A stretch of DNA of 64,000 bases from NCBI GenBank assembly GCA_009741485.1, contig CM019214.1, positions 53,561,221 through 53,625,220 on the forward strand. The letters run 5' to 3'. Position 1 is the first letter of the stretch. The number at the start of each line of letters is the position of its first letter. The notes below the pieces were generated by a model that made no database searches, was not told the DNA's origin, and saw only the letters and a program-made list of their open reading frames with translations. Both the position numbers and the translations under genes were made by a program. The DNA comes from Malurus cyaneus samueli. Taxonomy: Eukaryota; Chordata; Aves; Passeriformes; Maluridae. This document shows, one piece after another, positions 9,917 through 21,300 of the stretch.

Positions 9917-12180
9917 GCTATCATTAGAGTACCCAATGGCATTCTAAATTTGACCAAAATGGCAAACCTCTAATAAAACAAAGAAACTCAAAGTGGGGCA
10001 CAAGATCCAGTGTCTTTCAACAAGACAAGACTGAACCACAGCAAAGCCCCACTCCTTCAGTTACTGCAGGGAGACATCAAGCAGTGGCAGCTGGACGTAA
10101 CAATCTCCCCCACAACCACAATAAATCACACATCAATTCATGTAATATCTACCAGCTTAAATAAATCTCTTCCTTTTATTTGTCATGCATTGCTGCTTAA
10201 AAAAAATCATCATCATCTGTACATAAACCTTTATTTTACCAAAAATCATCAACTCTAATTCAAGGAGTGAAATAAAAATCATAACTTAAACTCCTAACCC
10301 ACCTTGCATTATTCCAATAAAATCATACTATATAACTGGACTTACAATCAATACCATCTGTTAATACTGAAGAGAATTAAAAGTTTGGGAGTATAGGTAC
10401 TTCTAACATTTATTAATCTAAACTTATTTCAGTGCAACATCCTTTTCTAACCTTTGTTATAAATAACGAGTCTTCTACAAAACTAAAATACCAAAACAAA
10501 CATAATTATCATCAACAAATGCAAATGGCCATCCACATTATCCTTAATAATTCCAACAATCCTTACAAGTGTTAGAAATCAACAAATGCCACAACAAAGA
10601 ACTCACATACATAAACCAAAAAAGAAACAAGCAAAGCTCAAATCATGTGTACTTTCTACTCCACATACACTATAGAAAAAAAATTATTATCGCAGTGGAG
10701 ACTAATTCTGACAACTTTTTTTTTAAATTCGCAAATGTACAGCCGAGACTTAAATTCACATAAAACACAAATACTCCTGTGTGAGTCCCTGAATAACCCC
10801 TCAGAAAAGATTGACTACAACACCAAAAATACCAAAAAAATCCAAGAAATATAGTTCCTTCTACCAACCCATGCCATACCCAATATTTAAAATTCAAAAA
10901 AAGACTAACAAATAAAAACTCTTAAAGAATCTGAAAATTATCGATACAATACCCCAAATAAACACACAACAAACCAAAATCCCTAATCCAATAATAATGC
11001 CTGAAATTTAACAATTGTTATGTGTTAATTTAAAAGATTTTTTTTCACAATTAAGTTACACTCTAATGATACACCTCATTTCACTTTTTCAGTGCCATCC
11101 CTGAATAACAGCGAGCCCATACAAAAGTACCATTGAGTTGTGTTACCACAAAGAATAAAAAACAGTCCTGCAATGTACCAGTTTGTAGTAACACCTACTT
11201 CGCAACCAGTGCGGCAACAATTAACAGTTACATTGTATCATTGTATAAATTAATTCTAGCTACAAATAACTCTCTAATATTACAAAACTGGTTTACTCTT
11301 CTGCCTTTTTCTCTTGATAAATTTAGTCTTTATATTGCAACAAGTTCAAACTATATCACCTTAAAAATACAAAAATTTCTATACTTAAACAAAAAATTGT
11401 TCTCTAGCCATTGTGCTGCAAACCTCGATGAAACACTAAATAATTTACAAAGATTATTAGAAATTATTAATTAACTCAAACCTACCCTTAGTATCTCCCC
11501 TAAAACTTTATCACCCTTATTGAATTTACTCAAAAGAAACACAAATTTAACATCTCCTTGTGAACTCAATCCAAAAGCCCATAAAGCATTATGAATTATA
11601 ATAAATAAAGTACAAACAACATTTGTATCCAAGGAACAGTTACCATTAAAATTTTTTGTTATTCTAACTAAATTTCAACTATACACATTAACAGCACAGT
11701 AGTGTAATGATAAACAGCAGTTGTAAATGCTACAATATTTTTACCTCACACATTTTCAAAAATAACCACATTACTTAACATGTTAAGCTTGTTTCCACAA
11801 AACAAAAAAATGCTAAATCCTAAGTGAAAAAGTACTTTTTCACATTCTCATTCCTTTGTCCACAAACTCTTCAGAATCTGTTTTGAAAATCATTATCTTT
11901 TCAAGCAGCCCTGACAAACTTAAGAAACATGTTAATTCTCTGCCTAAAAGTAAAATTTTACATGTTTAAAAAAATCTTTTTTTACAAATGCCTTTTCCAA
12001 CACTGTCACAACCCTTACCTAGAGCAAAGACAAGTTTCATTGATAACGCTAAGAAAACTCAAAAACAATTATTGCCTAAAAATTCTACAGAAGACTGAAA
12101 AAATTCTGTAATTTTTCACAATCAACACAATAGTAAATAACCTTACAAACAAACAAACAATCTTACAAACTACAGTAAGA
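9917..12180 (+). mobile_element. G-depleted (hypermutated) endogenous retrovirus body
   Basis: From about 10090 to 12180 the plus strand is very poor in G and rich in A, while C stays normal. A hand count over 10201-12180 gives about 174 G in 1980 bases (about 9%), whereas sampled lines have roughly 12-17 C per 60. GG dinucleotides are rare. The skew starts gently after the zinc knuckle and stops near 12180. The dUTPase-like remnant shows that the sense strand is plus, so G loss on the coding strand fits deamination of minus-strand viral cDNA by an APOBEC/AID-type enzyme. Beyond the dUTPase-like part I could not identify protease, reverse transcriptase, integrase or envelope with confidence; the distance is too short for a full pol, so an internal deletion is likely. 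A 113-codon frame at 11133-11474 is the longest here and is unassigned. Confidence 0.65.
10010..10290 (+). pseudogene. Retroviral dUTPase-like remnant
   Basis: The 82-codon frame from 10010 has features in the order of a trimeric dUTPase: a Leu-Asp pair at residues 28-29 where motif 1 lies, a Ser-Thr-Ser then Ser-Leu-Pro stretch at 47-55, and a Leu-rich segment at 61-63 followed by the motif 2 position at 64-67, where Gly and Arg are replaced by Lys. After one frame change, 10236-10286 reads LPKIINSNSRSEIKI, matching the layout of motif 3 with the Gly and Asp positions changed to Lys and Asn. Such changes are what G-to-A substitutions produce. dUTPase hydrolyses dUTP to dUMP; betaretroviruses encode it between nucleocapsid and protease, the same order as here. 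The remnant is frameshifted and lacks catalytic residues. Confidence 0.6.
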
Positions 12181-13095
12181 AATCGATATACCTCGCCTCG
12201 GTGTGTGAATATAACTCACCTTGGTGTGTGAATTGGCACCGCCACCAGGTAACAACCCTGTCTTTGTGACAAGAAGAGTAGTAAGAAAGAGAATCAAAAC
12301 TTGAAACACCTTTCTCCCACCTCTCCTTCCTTCCCAGGCTCAGCTTCACTTCCGAATTCTCTCCCCACTCCCTTGTAGCAGCCCCCTTGGGGCAGAGAAC
12401 AGGGGCTGTGGTCAGACAGATGTTGTCCCTGCCTCTCTTTCCTCCCAGATGAAGCACTCCTCACATTCTTCCCCTCCAGCATAGGGTCTCTCCCATGGGA
12501 GATAGCCCAGCACTAACTCATGAGTCCTTCCCACAGGCTACAGTTCTTCATGATCTGCTCCACCATGGGTCCCCCACAAGTCCTGCCCAGGAGCCTGATA
12601 CAGCGCAGGCATTTCACAGAGTCACAGCCTTATTTGGGTATCCATTGCTCTGGTGCGGGGTCTTCCATGGGAAGCAGGTGGATCTCTGCTCCACCATGGA
12701 CTTCCATGGGCTGCAAGGGAGCAGCATTACCATGGTTATCACCATAGGCAGAGATATTCTGCTCCAGCACCTCAAGAACCTTCTCTCCCTCCTCATTCCC
12801 TCACCTGGGAGTGTTTGCAGAGTTGTCTCACATTTTTGCTCCTCTCTCTGGCTGCAGTTGCTCTTGTGCAGTTTCACTCCTGCTTCCTAACTATGTTATC
12901 ACAGGGATACTACTACCAATGCTGATGGATTTGTTCTTGGCCAGTGGTGAGTCCATCTTCAAGCCAGTTGGAATTGGCTCTCTGAGGCATAGAGGAAGCT
13001 TCTGGAAGTTTCTTGAAGAAGCCATGCCTGTAGTTTCCTCTCTATTAAAGCCTGATCACATAAATCCAACTCACAGAATGTTCATCTTTTAGCTC
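12180..13095 (+). mobile_element. C/T-rich repeat-like block, possibly the 3' part of the retrovirus
   Basis: Base composition changes sharply at ~12180 to C/T-rich sequence with many short CTCC and CCATGG-like words. It has several overlapping frames on both strands (for example 12495-12890 plus and 12614-12877 minus), typical of low-stop repeat DNA rather than a gene. The segment 12500-13090 resembles a retroviral non-coding block I associate with avian LTR elements, but that is recognition from memory, not a search. It directly follows the retroviral body in the same orientation, so it may be its 3' untranslated region or LTR. I could not fix LTR ends or a target-site duplication. Confidence 0.4.
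12192..12233 (+). repeat. Two 19-bp direct repeats at the composition boundary
   Basis: The 19-mers at 12192-12210 and 12215-12233 are identical except for two transitions and are spaced 23 bp apart. They mark the point where the G-poor retroviral tract ends. Confidence 0.7.
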
Positions 13096-15365
13096 ATTAA
13101 GTTAAATCCAATTTCCAACTCTACAAACACTTATCACAACAAGCATGTTAATCAAATCTGAAACTCCTAAGTAACTGAACAGACCTACAAGTACTTTCCC
13201 TGAAGTGGGCCTGGATCTGGTTGCTGAGTAAAGGTCTAAAAGGGCTTTGCCCTTCCCCATGCACCTCCATTTGCTGCTTCCCCACTGCAACACTGAGAAC
13301 TCGTGTGTTCTCCATACAGTCTGCTTTTGTCAGCCAACACTGTAGCAGGGTCTGACATTTCCAGAGTATAGGAAAAGATATGGTGTTGTACACACTTCAT
13401 CCTATTTGTAGCTCTGTGAGACTGTGGAATAATTCTGTTCTTCCATTCTGCTACATCCAGCCAGACTTACTACTGAACATCTGGCAACTGTAACACCTAG
13501 CTACCCTTTTGTCCTTGATATCTTTAGCTATATCATTAGAGCACTCCTTTTTGCTAATGACCTTGTGCATTTTTTTAACAGTTCTTTTTTTCCTTCAGAA
13601 TCATTTTCCATTCTCCAATACACTGCAGTTCCTCTAGATGAGGACTTAATTCTTCATTTTTCCTGGCTTTAATTTCTCCTTCAGGAAAATTTAAAAATAT
13701 TACTAGTAACATAATAAATGACAGTGAAGCAATAATACTTGATTTTAAATAATAATACAACATCTTTCAGTAATTTTAACTGTCTGGTCTATACAACACA
13801 TATTTTCTTTAGTTCTCTTGCAGAGTGAGGTTTCTGGCATTTTCTGTCTCCAATCCAGTTTAGTGTAATCTAAATGTACTCTTCCATATGTTAATATTTC
13901 CTAAAGGATCCTATTTCCTTATTCTGTGATCTGCACTTCTCATGCACATCTTCTCTGTGCTCCATCACCTCTACCCTTACCACCTATGGCAGTGGTTGTG
14001 TGGAAGGCGGTAGTAGCTGACTCTCACACACAGGCAGAACACTACAGTTTGTGAGACTCTGTTTTGGGACCCTCTAATTTGGTGGCAAGTGTATCAGGAC
14101 TGGTAGGCTATTTAAACTTGTTTTACTGTTTTGATCTGAGAAATCTTAGTCTTCCAATTTTTTTTTTTCAAAAGTGTCAAATGCCAAATTATTTCTTATA
14201 ACTGTAAGAGGAAAAAATGTGTTCTCCTTTCTCTTCTCTAACATTTTATCACACATTGAAACAGGCTTCCAAACTCCTTCAATTTGAACTTTCAATCTTC
14301 AAAAAAATAAGATACTACATATAAAATAAAATAGTATCAAATTTTATGGAATTAATTGGTCATCTGGCTGAAGATTCAAAGCAGTTCGCTGCAATTCCAA
14401 GAAAAATCTAAATTATCATGAAGAAAAAAAATCTCTTTTTAATGCAAGAATTAGATTTTTGGTTATGTATGTCTCACTTTTCTTCAGCAATTTTAGTATG
14501 AAATTTTAATATAAAGTGAAAAAAGGAATAAAGCACCCTGTAAAGTTTTTCAATCATTTTCTATTCTAAAATGTGAAAACTTCCTCAAAACAGTCCTTGA
14601 ACATCAGAAATGAGCTATGCTCCAAGTCAAATGGAATAAAAGACTTTGTTCTAATGTTATCCAGAAGAAACCTTGGTCTGTGTGTTTTAATTTGAACACA
14701 CTGTGAATCAAATTTTGTACACAGCAATAAACATGTATAGCAGTCAACTTTCACACTTCCTATGCAAATGTAAAATATTGTAAATTGTATATATATATGT
14801 GTATATATATATATATATATACTGGTATGTATATGTAAAGTGTATTTACTCTTGGAAGTAAACTGTGTTGATATTTTACTCTACACTATCTGCGTTCTAA
14901 TACTTATCTTATACTATCCTATACGTAGCAACCATGCTATAGGAAATATTTCTGTCTTAATTTGACCTTGAGCTGAGATCAGAGGAAGATTAGAACAAGC
15001 ATAGATAATGCATGATGATTAATATATTTTTAATATATAAATGTCCAATTTACTGGACATAAGAAAAACAAATATTTTTAAAAGTGAGTACTTCTGGGGT
15101 CAAACAATGCCTTAATAAATTGGACAAAACATCACAGCTGATTTTTCTTAGAAGTTTTCTTTCCAAGCTTCATCCAATATTCTTTTAGATTTCCTAAAAT
15201 AGTCTCATATCTATTAGCTTTTTTCCCTACAAAGGGTTGATAGATTTAATTATTTATTATTGCAATTGTTTTTTATCACAGACTGCTATGCAATGACAAG
15301 GATCAGTCTAGGCAGAGTGCTGCATGAAGGCTCGTATTTTTACTTTTTCAAGAAATAAAATGGGG
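13096..15365. other. Intervening sequence, no gene seen
   Basis: AT-rich sequence between the retroviral block and copy B of the duplication. It may belong to the left flank of the duplicated unit, but the window starts inside copy A so this cannot be checked here. Open frames are under 85 codons and unassigned. The only clear structure is the TA repeat at 14787-14821. Confidence 0.6.
14787..14821. repeat. (TA)n microsatellite
   Basis: Alternating T/A run interrupted once by TGTG. It is a typical length-variable dinucleotide repeat with cruciform potential; nothing around it suggests a function. Confidence 0.9.
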
Positions 15366-17463
15366 AAAGAAAATTAAGGCTGCTTTTTGTCAGCAAAATA
15401 TATTTATGGTTTCAACTTCATACATCCATCTGAATCTTAGCTTGATAAATTCTGTGTCTCTTTCTCCACATAAGATTATAAAATCTTAAATTCACAACCT
15501 CCTTTCAGGTAGAGTGCAATAAGGTCTTACCTCAGCCTGCTTTTGCCCAACCAAACGTGCCCAGCTCCCTCAGCCACTCCTTTACTTGTGCTCCAGACCC
15601 CTCCCCAGCTCTGTTACCCTTTTCTGGAAAAAGAAGACTCATTTAGTCTTGCACCAAGCTAGATACAAGTCTTAGAATTTATTTATATTCTTTCTCTTAA
15701 TCTCTTTTTGTTACAAAGATGTTTTTAGAAGCATGTATCAAGAATAACAAGGAAGATGTATACATCAGGATTAATGTGAGAATTGAAATGAACACATATG
15801 TCTGTGAAGTTTAACTTCTGTATCCAGTGTATTCAGAAATTTGTCCTTGAAGGAGATGAGATGGGTAGGCAAAAATGATTCTTTCTTCCAGTCTTGAGTC
15901 CTCATTTACAGGTAAAGGAATAAAACAAATTTAAACATCACAACTAGAACTTTGAGTACTTCACCTCATAGTTGATCAGCCTGGGCATCAGTGACAAAAG
16001 GGTCTTGCTCTTGGAAAGTAACATTTTTTTCAGCTTGCAAGTTTATTCTCTCTACATCCCTTCCCATACCTTATCTCATTGGTGAGAGGCAAACAAAAGA
16101 AAACTCAACAAAGGTCAAGCTGCTGCTGCACACTTAATGGTTATTTCCTCTTTCCACCTCATCACATCCCAGAAAGAGCTCTTTGGATCCACCACAAAAA
16201 CTTGTGTTTTAAATAGGTGAAGACCAGAATTATAGACAGTTTTCCATTGTATTCTTCAGTGAATGTTGAGATAAGTATAAATAAGAAAATTAATAAGCCC
16301 AAACTGTAAGAGGAATCAAGTAATTCAAAATTGAAACCCTGAACTGCTTTCAGAACTACAAAGCAATTTAGGTTTAATTAGGGGATTAATCAAAGAAGAC
16401 TCTGAACCCCCTGCATGGCTATTCAAATTTCAGATCTAAATGCCATGCTGCTTGTGCACATGGTGGTTGCTCCTAAAGTGGGAGTCAAAGGTAGTATTTA
16501 GAGAAATACTTTAGCAAGAGCTGGAGCAGGTGAGAAAGGCAGGAAAATACATGGTCAAGTCTGAACAATCTGGTATTACAGAAACTTCTTTAACTGACAA
16601 AAGAGATTGGCAATGATCCCTGTAGCCCATGTGCCAAATGCAGCGTGGGAGACAGGCTACGTATGCTACTCATTCTAAGGCTTCCAGCAAAAGAGCATCT
16701 GAGAAGGTGAATAGCTCATCCTTCTTCCATGTTTTTATCTTTAGCCAACAAGGAGAACCCCTACAGCTGTGAAACAAGCTCTGATAGTGGATAAAATGTG
16801 AACAGGTTGTGACAGCCACTACACAAATGCAAGGTATTACTGACATGCGTGAATGAGAGCTAATAAGTGTGAAATCAGTCAGCATTGCAAAACAAAGTAT
16901 GTAATGTAGCTACATTTTGACAAGTGGCACAAAGCCACACTAAAACAAAAAAAAACAGTGAAAAGGTGATGATTTGGGCTGAACCTCAGGAGATGAAAGC
17001 ACTCAAGGATTAATATTATCAGAAACTACATTGCTCCAGCCTCAAGATCAGCTTTCTCAGTCCTTAGTCAAGTCACAAATTTTATTTTCTGATGAAAGGT
17101 CCATCTAGTATTAAAGGATTGGAGGAGGAAATTCACGGCTTTTTGTAACAAGAGCTGAAGCTAAGAAGGACCTTACTATGGAACTGAACCAATCAACACA
17201 ACTGCCAGTTAGTACAATGCTCCACTGCGTATGGATAGGTCCCTATAGAATTTTAACAGAACGTTGTAGAGCAGTAGCATTGAATTTTTTGCCAAACTAG
17301 TTCATGGGGATACACCTTCGCGAGATACAAGGATTTCCTAATGTGCTGAATAAACCATGCCAGGTAGGGGCATGCTCTTGAATTTAAATGATTGTGTCAA
17401 AATATTGTTATATAGTTTCCACATATGGTTTGTTTAGTTGACAAGCACATGCTTGCTACCATC

Positions 17464-18380
17464 CGATTTAAGTACAGAAAAGCAAAAGAAACTAAGTGTT
17501 TGTGAAAAAAGCCCATCGAACAAAAAAGGTTCAAAGCATTCCCAAAATGAGATTAAAACCAAACAAGATTAAATGCCGATGCCAAAAAAAGATATACTTT
17601 ATTTTATAATAAAAGAGGCAAAGAGAAAGAAAAAGTGTGCGGGGGCGAGGCAGGGACGCAGGGGGACAGGAAGAAGGTGACAGGGGTTGGATGGAAACAT
17701 ATCACCCTTCCGGGTGTCCCAACGATCTCTCAGTGCTCCCCTCCATCCGGTCTTCTGGGTGGTGAGGGTCCTCGCTGCTGCCGCCACACCAAAGAGTACA
17801 GAATCCAGTGCATTAATATACGTTTTGGGCCAGCTGGGAACTCCCATGTCTCACCGGTGCAGGGGGCTTGGTTTGACACTGTCTTTTGCAACACTGTGGA
17901 TTTGTTGCATTATCTCTGGTGTCGGGTCTGGGGACCCCTTTGGGGGATCTTTGATGGGCCACAACAGCCCCTTGACTGTCCACATCAGCTTGGACCAGCT
18001 TGCCCCGGGGTTCAGGGCCCCATAGCTGAGCTCCTTTGCACAGCAGAGCATGGGCGTTTCTCTGCCTCTGACCACAGGCATATCCAACGCCTCTCTTCTC
18101 CCCACCCCATCCTGTGGTGAGGCTCTGTGCTGGCCTGGCAGCTGATAGCCCTGTGGGGACAGTCCCCACCCAAAGGTGTTAAGCATGATCCCTTTGTGAA
18201 TGTGTTCTTCTCTCCAGCTCTGAGCTGCTCCATATCATTGATCAGTGGGCAGTAGGCAGCATAGCCAGGGCTTCATTCAGGGTTTTGGTGGCTGGCTCTG
18301 CAGCTTTTGTATAGTTTTGCAATTATATGCAAAAAGTCTGCCATGAAAATGTTTAAGTCATAAACTGTAACATTTCAGTC
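17464..18380 (-). mobile_element. LTR-like element, copy B (long form)
   Basis: Same element as 2154-3057. Relative to the short form at 31101-31625 it carries about 410 extra bases (roughly 17768-18176), flanked in the short form by a GGTG microhomology. The minus-strand order is TG start, long body, AATAAA-type hexamer (TTTATT on plus near 17598-17603), then a short T-rich end. This fits a solo LTR in minus orientation. The GC-richer centre gives frames of 111-161 codons on both strands (for example 17635-18120 plus and 17813-18169 minus), which are overlapping and therefore not convincing. Family and target-site duplication are not established. Confidence 0.5.
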
Positions 18381-21300
18381 ACTGACAATGCTGAGCAGAG
18401 GTCTTCAATATGCTCACAAGAGTGAACACTTTAGTTTCCAGATCCTAGGATAGGATCCTGTGGGTAGGATACAGGTCACCGTTCTGATCTACTCATCAGT
18501 TCTGATTTAGGTAACAGTTCAAATATTACCTGTGTTTTCCAAATCCTTGTCTATTATCCCTCTGAATTTGATCCCCGATTTAAGTAAATCTCCATCTCCA
18601 TTCATTAAATGAATCCAGAGTGCTTATTTAATGTGTAATGCTATTCTTTTTAGTCCATTGGCTCCAATTTCCCACTATCATGGTTAAGAGAATAAATTGT
18701 TTCTTTCTCCTCTGCCTATTGCTTACTCTCTTCAAGAAACTGTTATTATTCTTCCTTTGTCCACTAATTATTTATTTACTTGTTACAGTGCTTGCTTGCT
18801 TCAATCCATTGAATTTTCTACTGTTCACACTCTTTAATTATCGTAAATGCTCTGTGTTTACCCTTCCTGCTTCTCTCCTTACATCTTTATTTTAACTGCA
18901 TTAGTTTCTGCCACTTCTGGATATTAAGATTTAGTAAAGCACTTCTGCAAGTAAACAGAGAGTATTTGTATTTTACACTGACATGAATTTTCTGGATTTT
19001 TGTGTAGGGAATGAATTAATAGTGCCTTTCTGAAGCTATAACATGATGACAGGTACTTACATTACATGGCAGATAAACGACGACAATACCAGTTTTCCAC
19101 TTTTCTGGCTGTACTATTGATCTTGTTTATCAGCCCTACCATAAAATACCTAGCTATTCAGTGTGTTATGTCCCCCAATTAGGTGGATCTCATTAATCCC
19201 ATCTTGTGTGTTATCTGTTTCTGAACTTTTAACATTTGCATTCAGTCTTGGAAAATAATTTACAGATATTGAACAAGAGAGTGGAATAGGAAAAACCAAG
19301 CTTGTATTCTCTGTTTCAAAATTACATGTAGAAACTTTTTTCTTCATTTCTCCTAGAGGCAACCTCTGGCTTTGTAGCATTTCTAGAACAGTTATCATGG
19401 TAGGGAACCAAAGGAAACTCTACCTTTATTTTTAAGATTACCTAGAACTAATTTCCCTGGTTTTTTTCACTTGACAGAACTGCTTTTTTGCTCTCCAGAT
19501 ATAAATGAACATTTCAGGGAGGGACTTGTGTTTGTATTTTGAATCTATTTCTCATGAATAATTGAATATTCTCAAAATATGATATCTGAAATAATTACAA
19601 ATAACAAGTGATCAGGCAATCCGAGGAAGAGTAACATGACTCCTTCCCATTAAACAATGTTTTGCAGGGCTGAACACTGGTCTGCTGTGTCTCTGATCCA
19701 AGAACCTTTGCCTCTCCTGCATCATTCCTAATATTTGTCATGTAAAAAAAGTCAGTGATCTACAAACAATCAATTTGAGACTCCTAATTATTTGAAAACA
19801 AACTAATTTCTTCCAGTTTCATTCACAACACCCCACCCTTGTTCCCCCTCTCCAAGTACAGAAACCAGCATTCATCAGTTCTGGATGATTTGTGTGTGAT
19901 GTGGACTGGGTGCATGATTTAAAGCTAAACCCTCTCTGGGCCTCAATTTACGCTGCACAAAAAGAGGATTAATGGGGCATAATGAAGAGACTGTACACTG
20001 CAATGGGTGCCTGTAACAGATGTTATGGAAATGCAGAATCTTCATGATTACAAAAGATGAGAAAGGACTTGACTCTCCTGTTGTCAACATGTTATAAAAA
20101 TTTTGCTTCCCTGATTCAACAATGCCTTGAGGGCACACACCACCAAAATGGTGTGTGAATCCCCTTTCCCAACAGAGCCTTCTCACGAGGCAGACTAAAT
20201 AGACAAAATGCCCTACTCCTTCATCATGTTTCCCTAGTGACTGGAGAAAATGAGTTGCTTTCTTCCATAAGAAGGCCACATTCGTTCGTGATCCCAACAG
20301 AGAATTCCTCAGAAGCCCAGGAGCACAGGGAGGGCTCAACTAGTTTGTCTGCTCATGCATCAGATCAAACTAACCTTCCTATTTCTTATGGAATGTGTTG
20401 CCTTCCCAAGAAAGATATAACAGATATTAAAGTGATATCTTTTTCCCTTCCCTTGATTTTTAATGCAAAAAATTTAAGAGGAAAATAATCATGTAACAGT
20501 TAATTTTGCTCATGGATCATTTTACATTGGATAGAGATGAAATTTAGCAATTTTAATTATTTAGTTTCATTAATGATTTCACTGAATTTAGCACAAATTC
20601 TATTTCAAAGAAAGTTGAAATAAACAGCACAGTGAAAGGTTTTGAATGATGTGATGCTACACCTATGTATTTTTTTAATCCAAACTTTTAATTGTGCATT
20701 AAAAATACATTACATTGGACAGATACAAACTAAACTCTGGAGAATAAACATAGTGATTTATTTTGTGTATCTTAAATATGTGCAAAACATTACTCCAAAC
20801 TTGTTTTTTGTTAGTAAGACATGGGGAAAGATACTTTAGTTTCACAGCTCCCTCTGAAGAATAATTTCATCATGATTTTGGTGGGTGTAAGGATGTGTTT
20901 TCATACTGCCTTCTCCTGTTGTGGAGATCCTGGATAGCTGGGGGTTAAAATCACCGTCTGGCACTTGGAATACTGGTCTGAGTGTAAGGCTATGTCTGTG
21001 TTATAAACTAAAACAGGGCAAGAGAGCATTCTTTTGTCCTGCACTTGACAAGCTCTGCCTGGCTGATGTCCAATCTATACAGCACTTGGCTACAGCTGTC
21101 TCCTAGATCTTGTGTGATGTGTATCTCACCCAGCTCTTGAATATTTGGTTTTATTATATTTTTCAGTTCAAATACTATAAGAGGCTACAGTAGTATGAAG
21201 GCTATGTTTTGACTCATTAGAACAATGTTTAAATTTTATGAAATTGAGAACTTGTAGAACATCCTCACCTCTGATGGCAAGCTACCAAGGCAGCTTTGAG

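Noticed and set aside
12232..12250. Retroviral primer-binding site starting TGGCACC
   Set aside because: Only the first bases resemble a tRNA 3'-end complement, and the place lies downstream of Gag and dUTPase remnants where a 5' primer site is not expected.
12495..12890. 131-codon frame downstream of the retrovirus as an envelope or accessory gene
   Set aside because: Overlaps other frames on both strands in C/T-rich repeat-like DNA; no membrane segment pattern or motif that I can defend.
14787..14821. AT-rich replication origin or matrix attachment site
   Set aside because: It is a simple (TA)n microsatellite with nothing else to support such a role.
17635..18169. 161- and 118-codon frames as genes
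   Set aside because: They lie on opposite strands inside the LTR-like element, and their counterparts in copy A are disrupted by indels.
19875..20339. 154-codon minus-strand open frame in copy B
   Set aside because: No domain recognised, copy A carries only a broken 63-codon part, and base-level indel noise in these copies makes frames unreliable.
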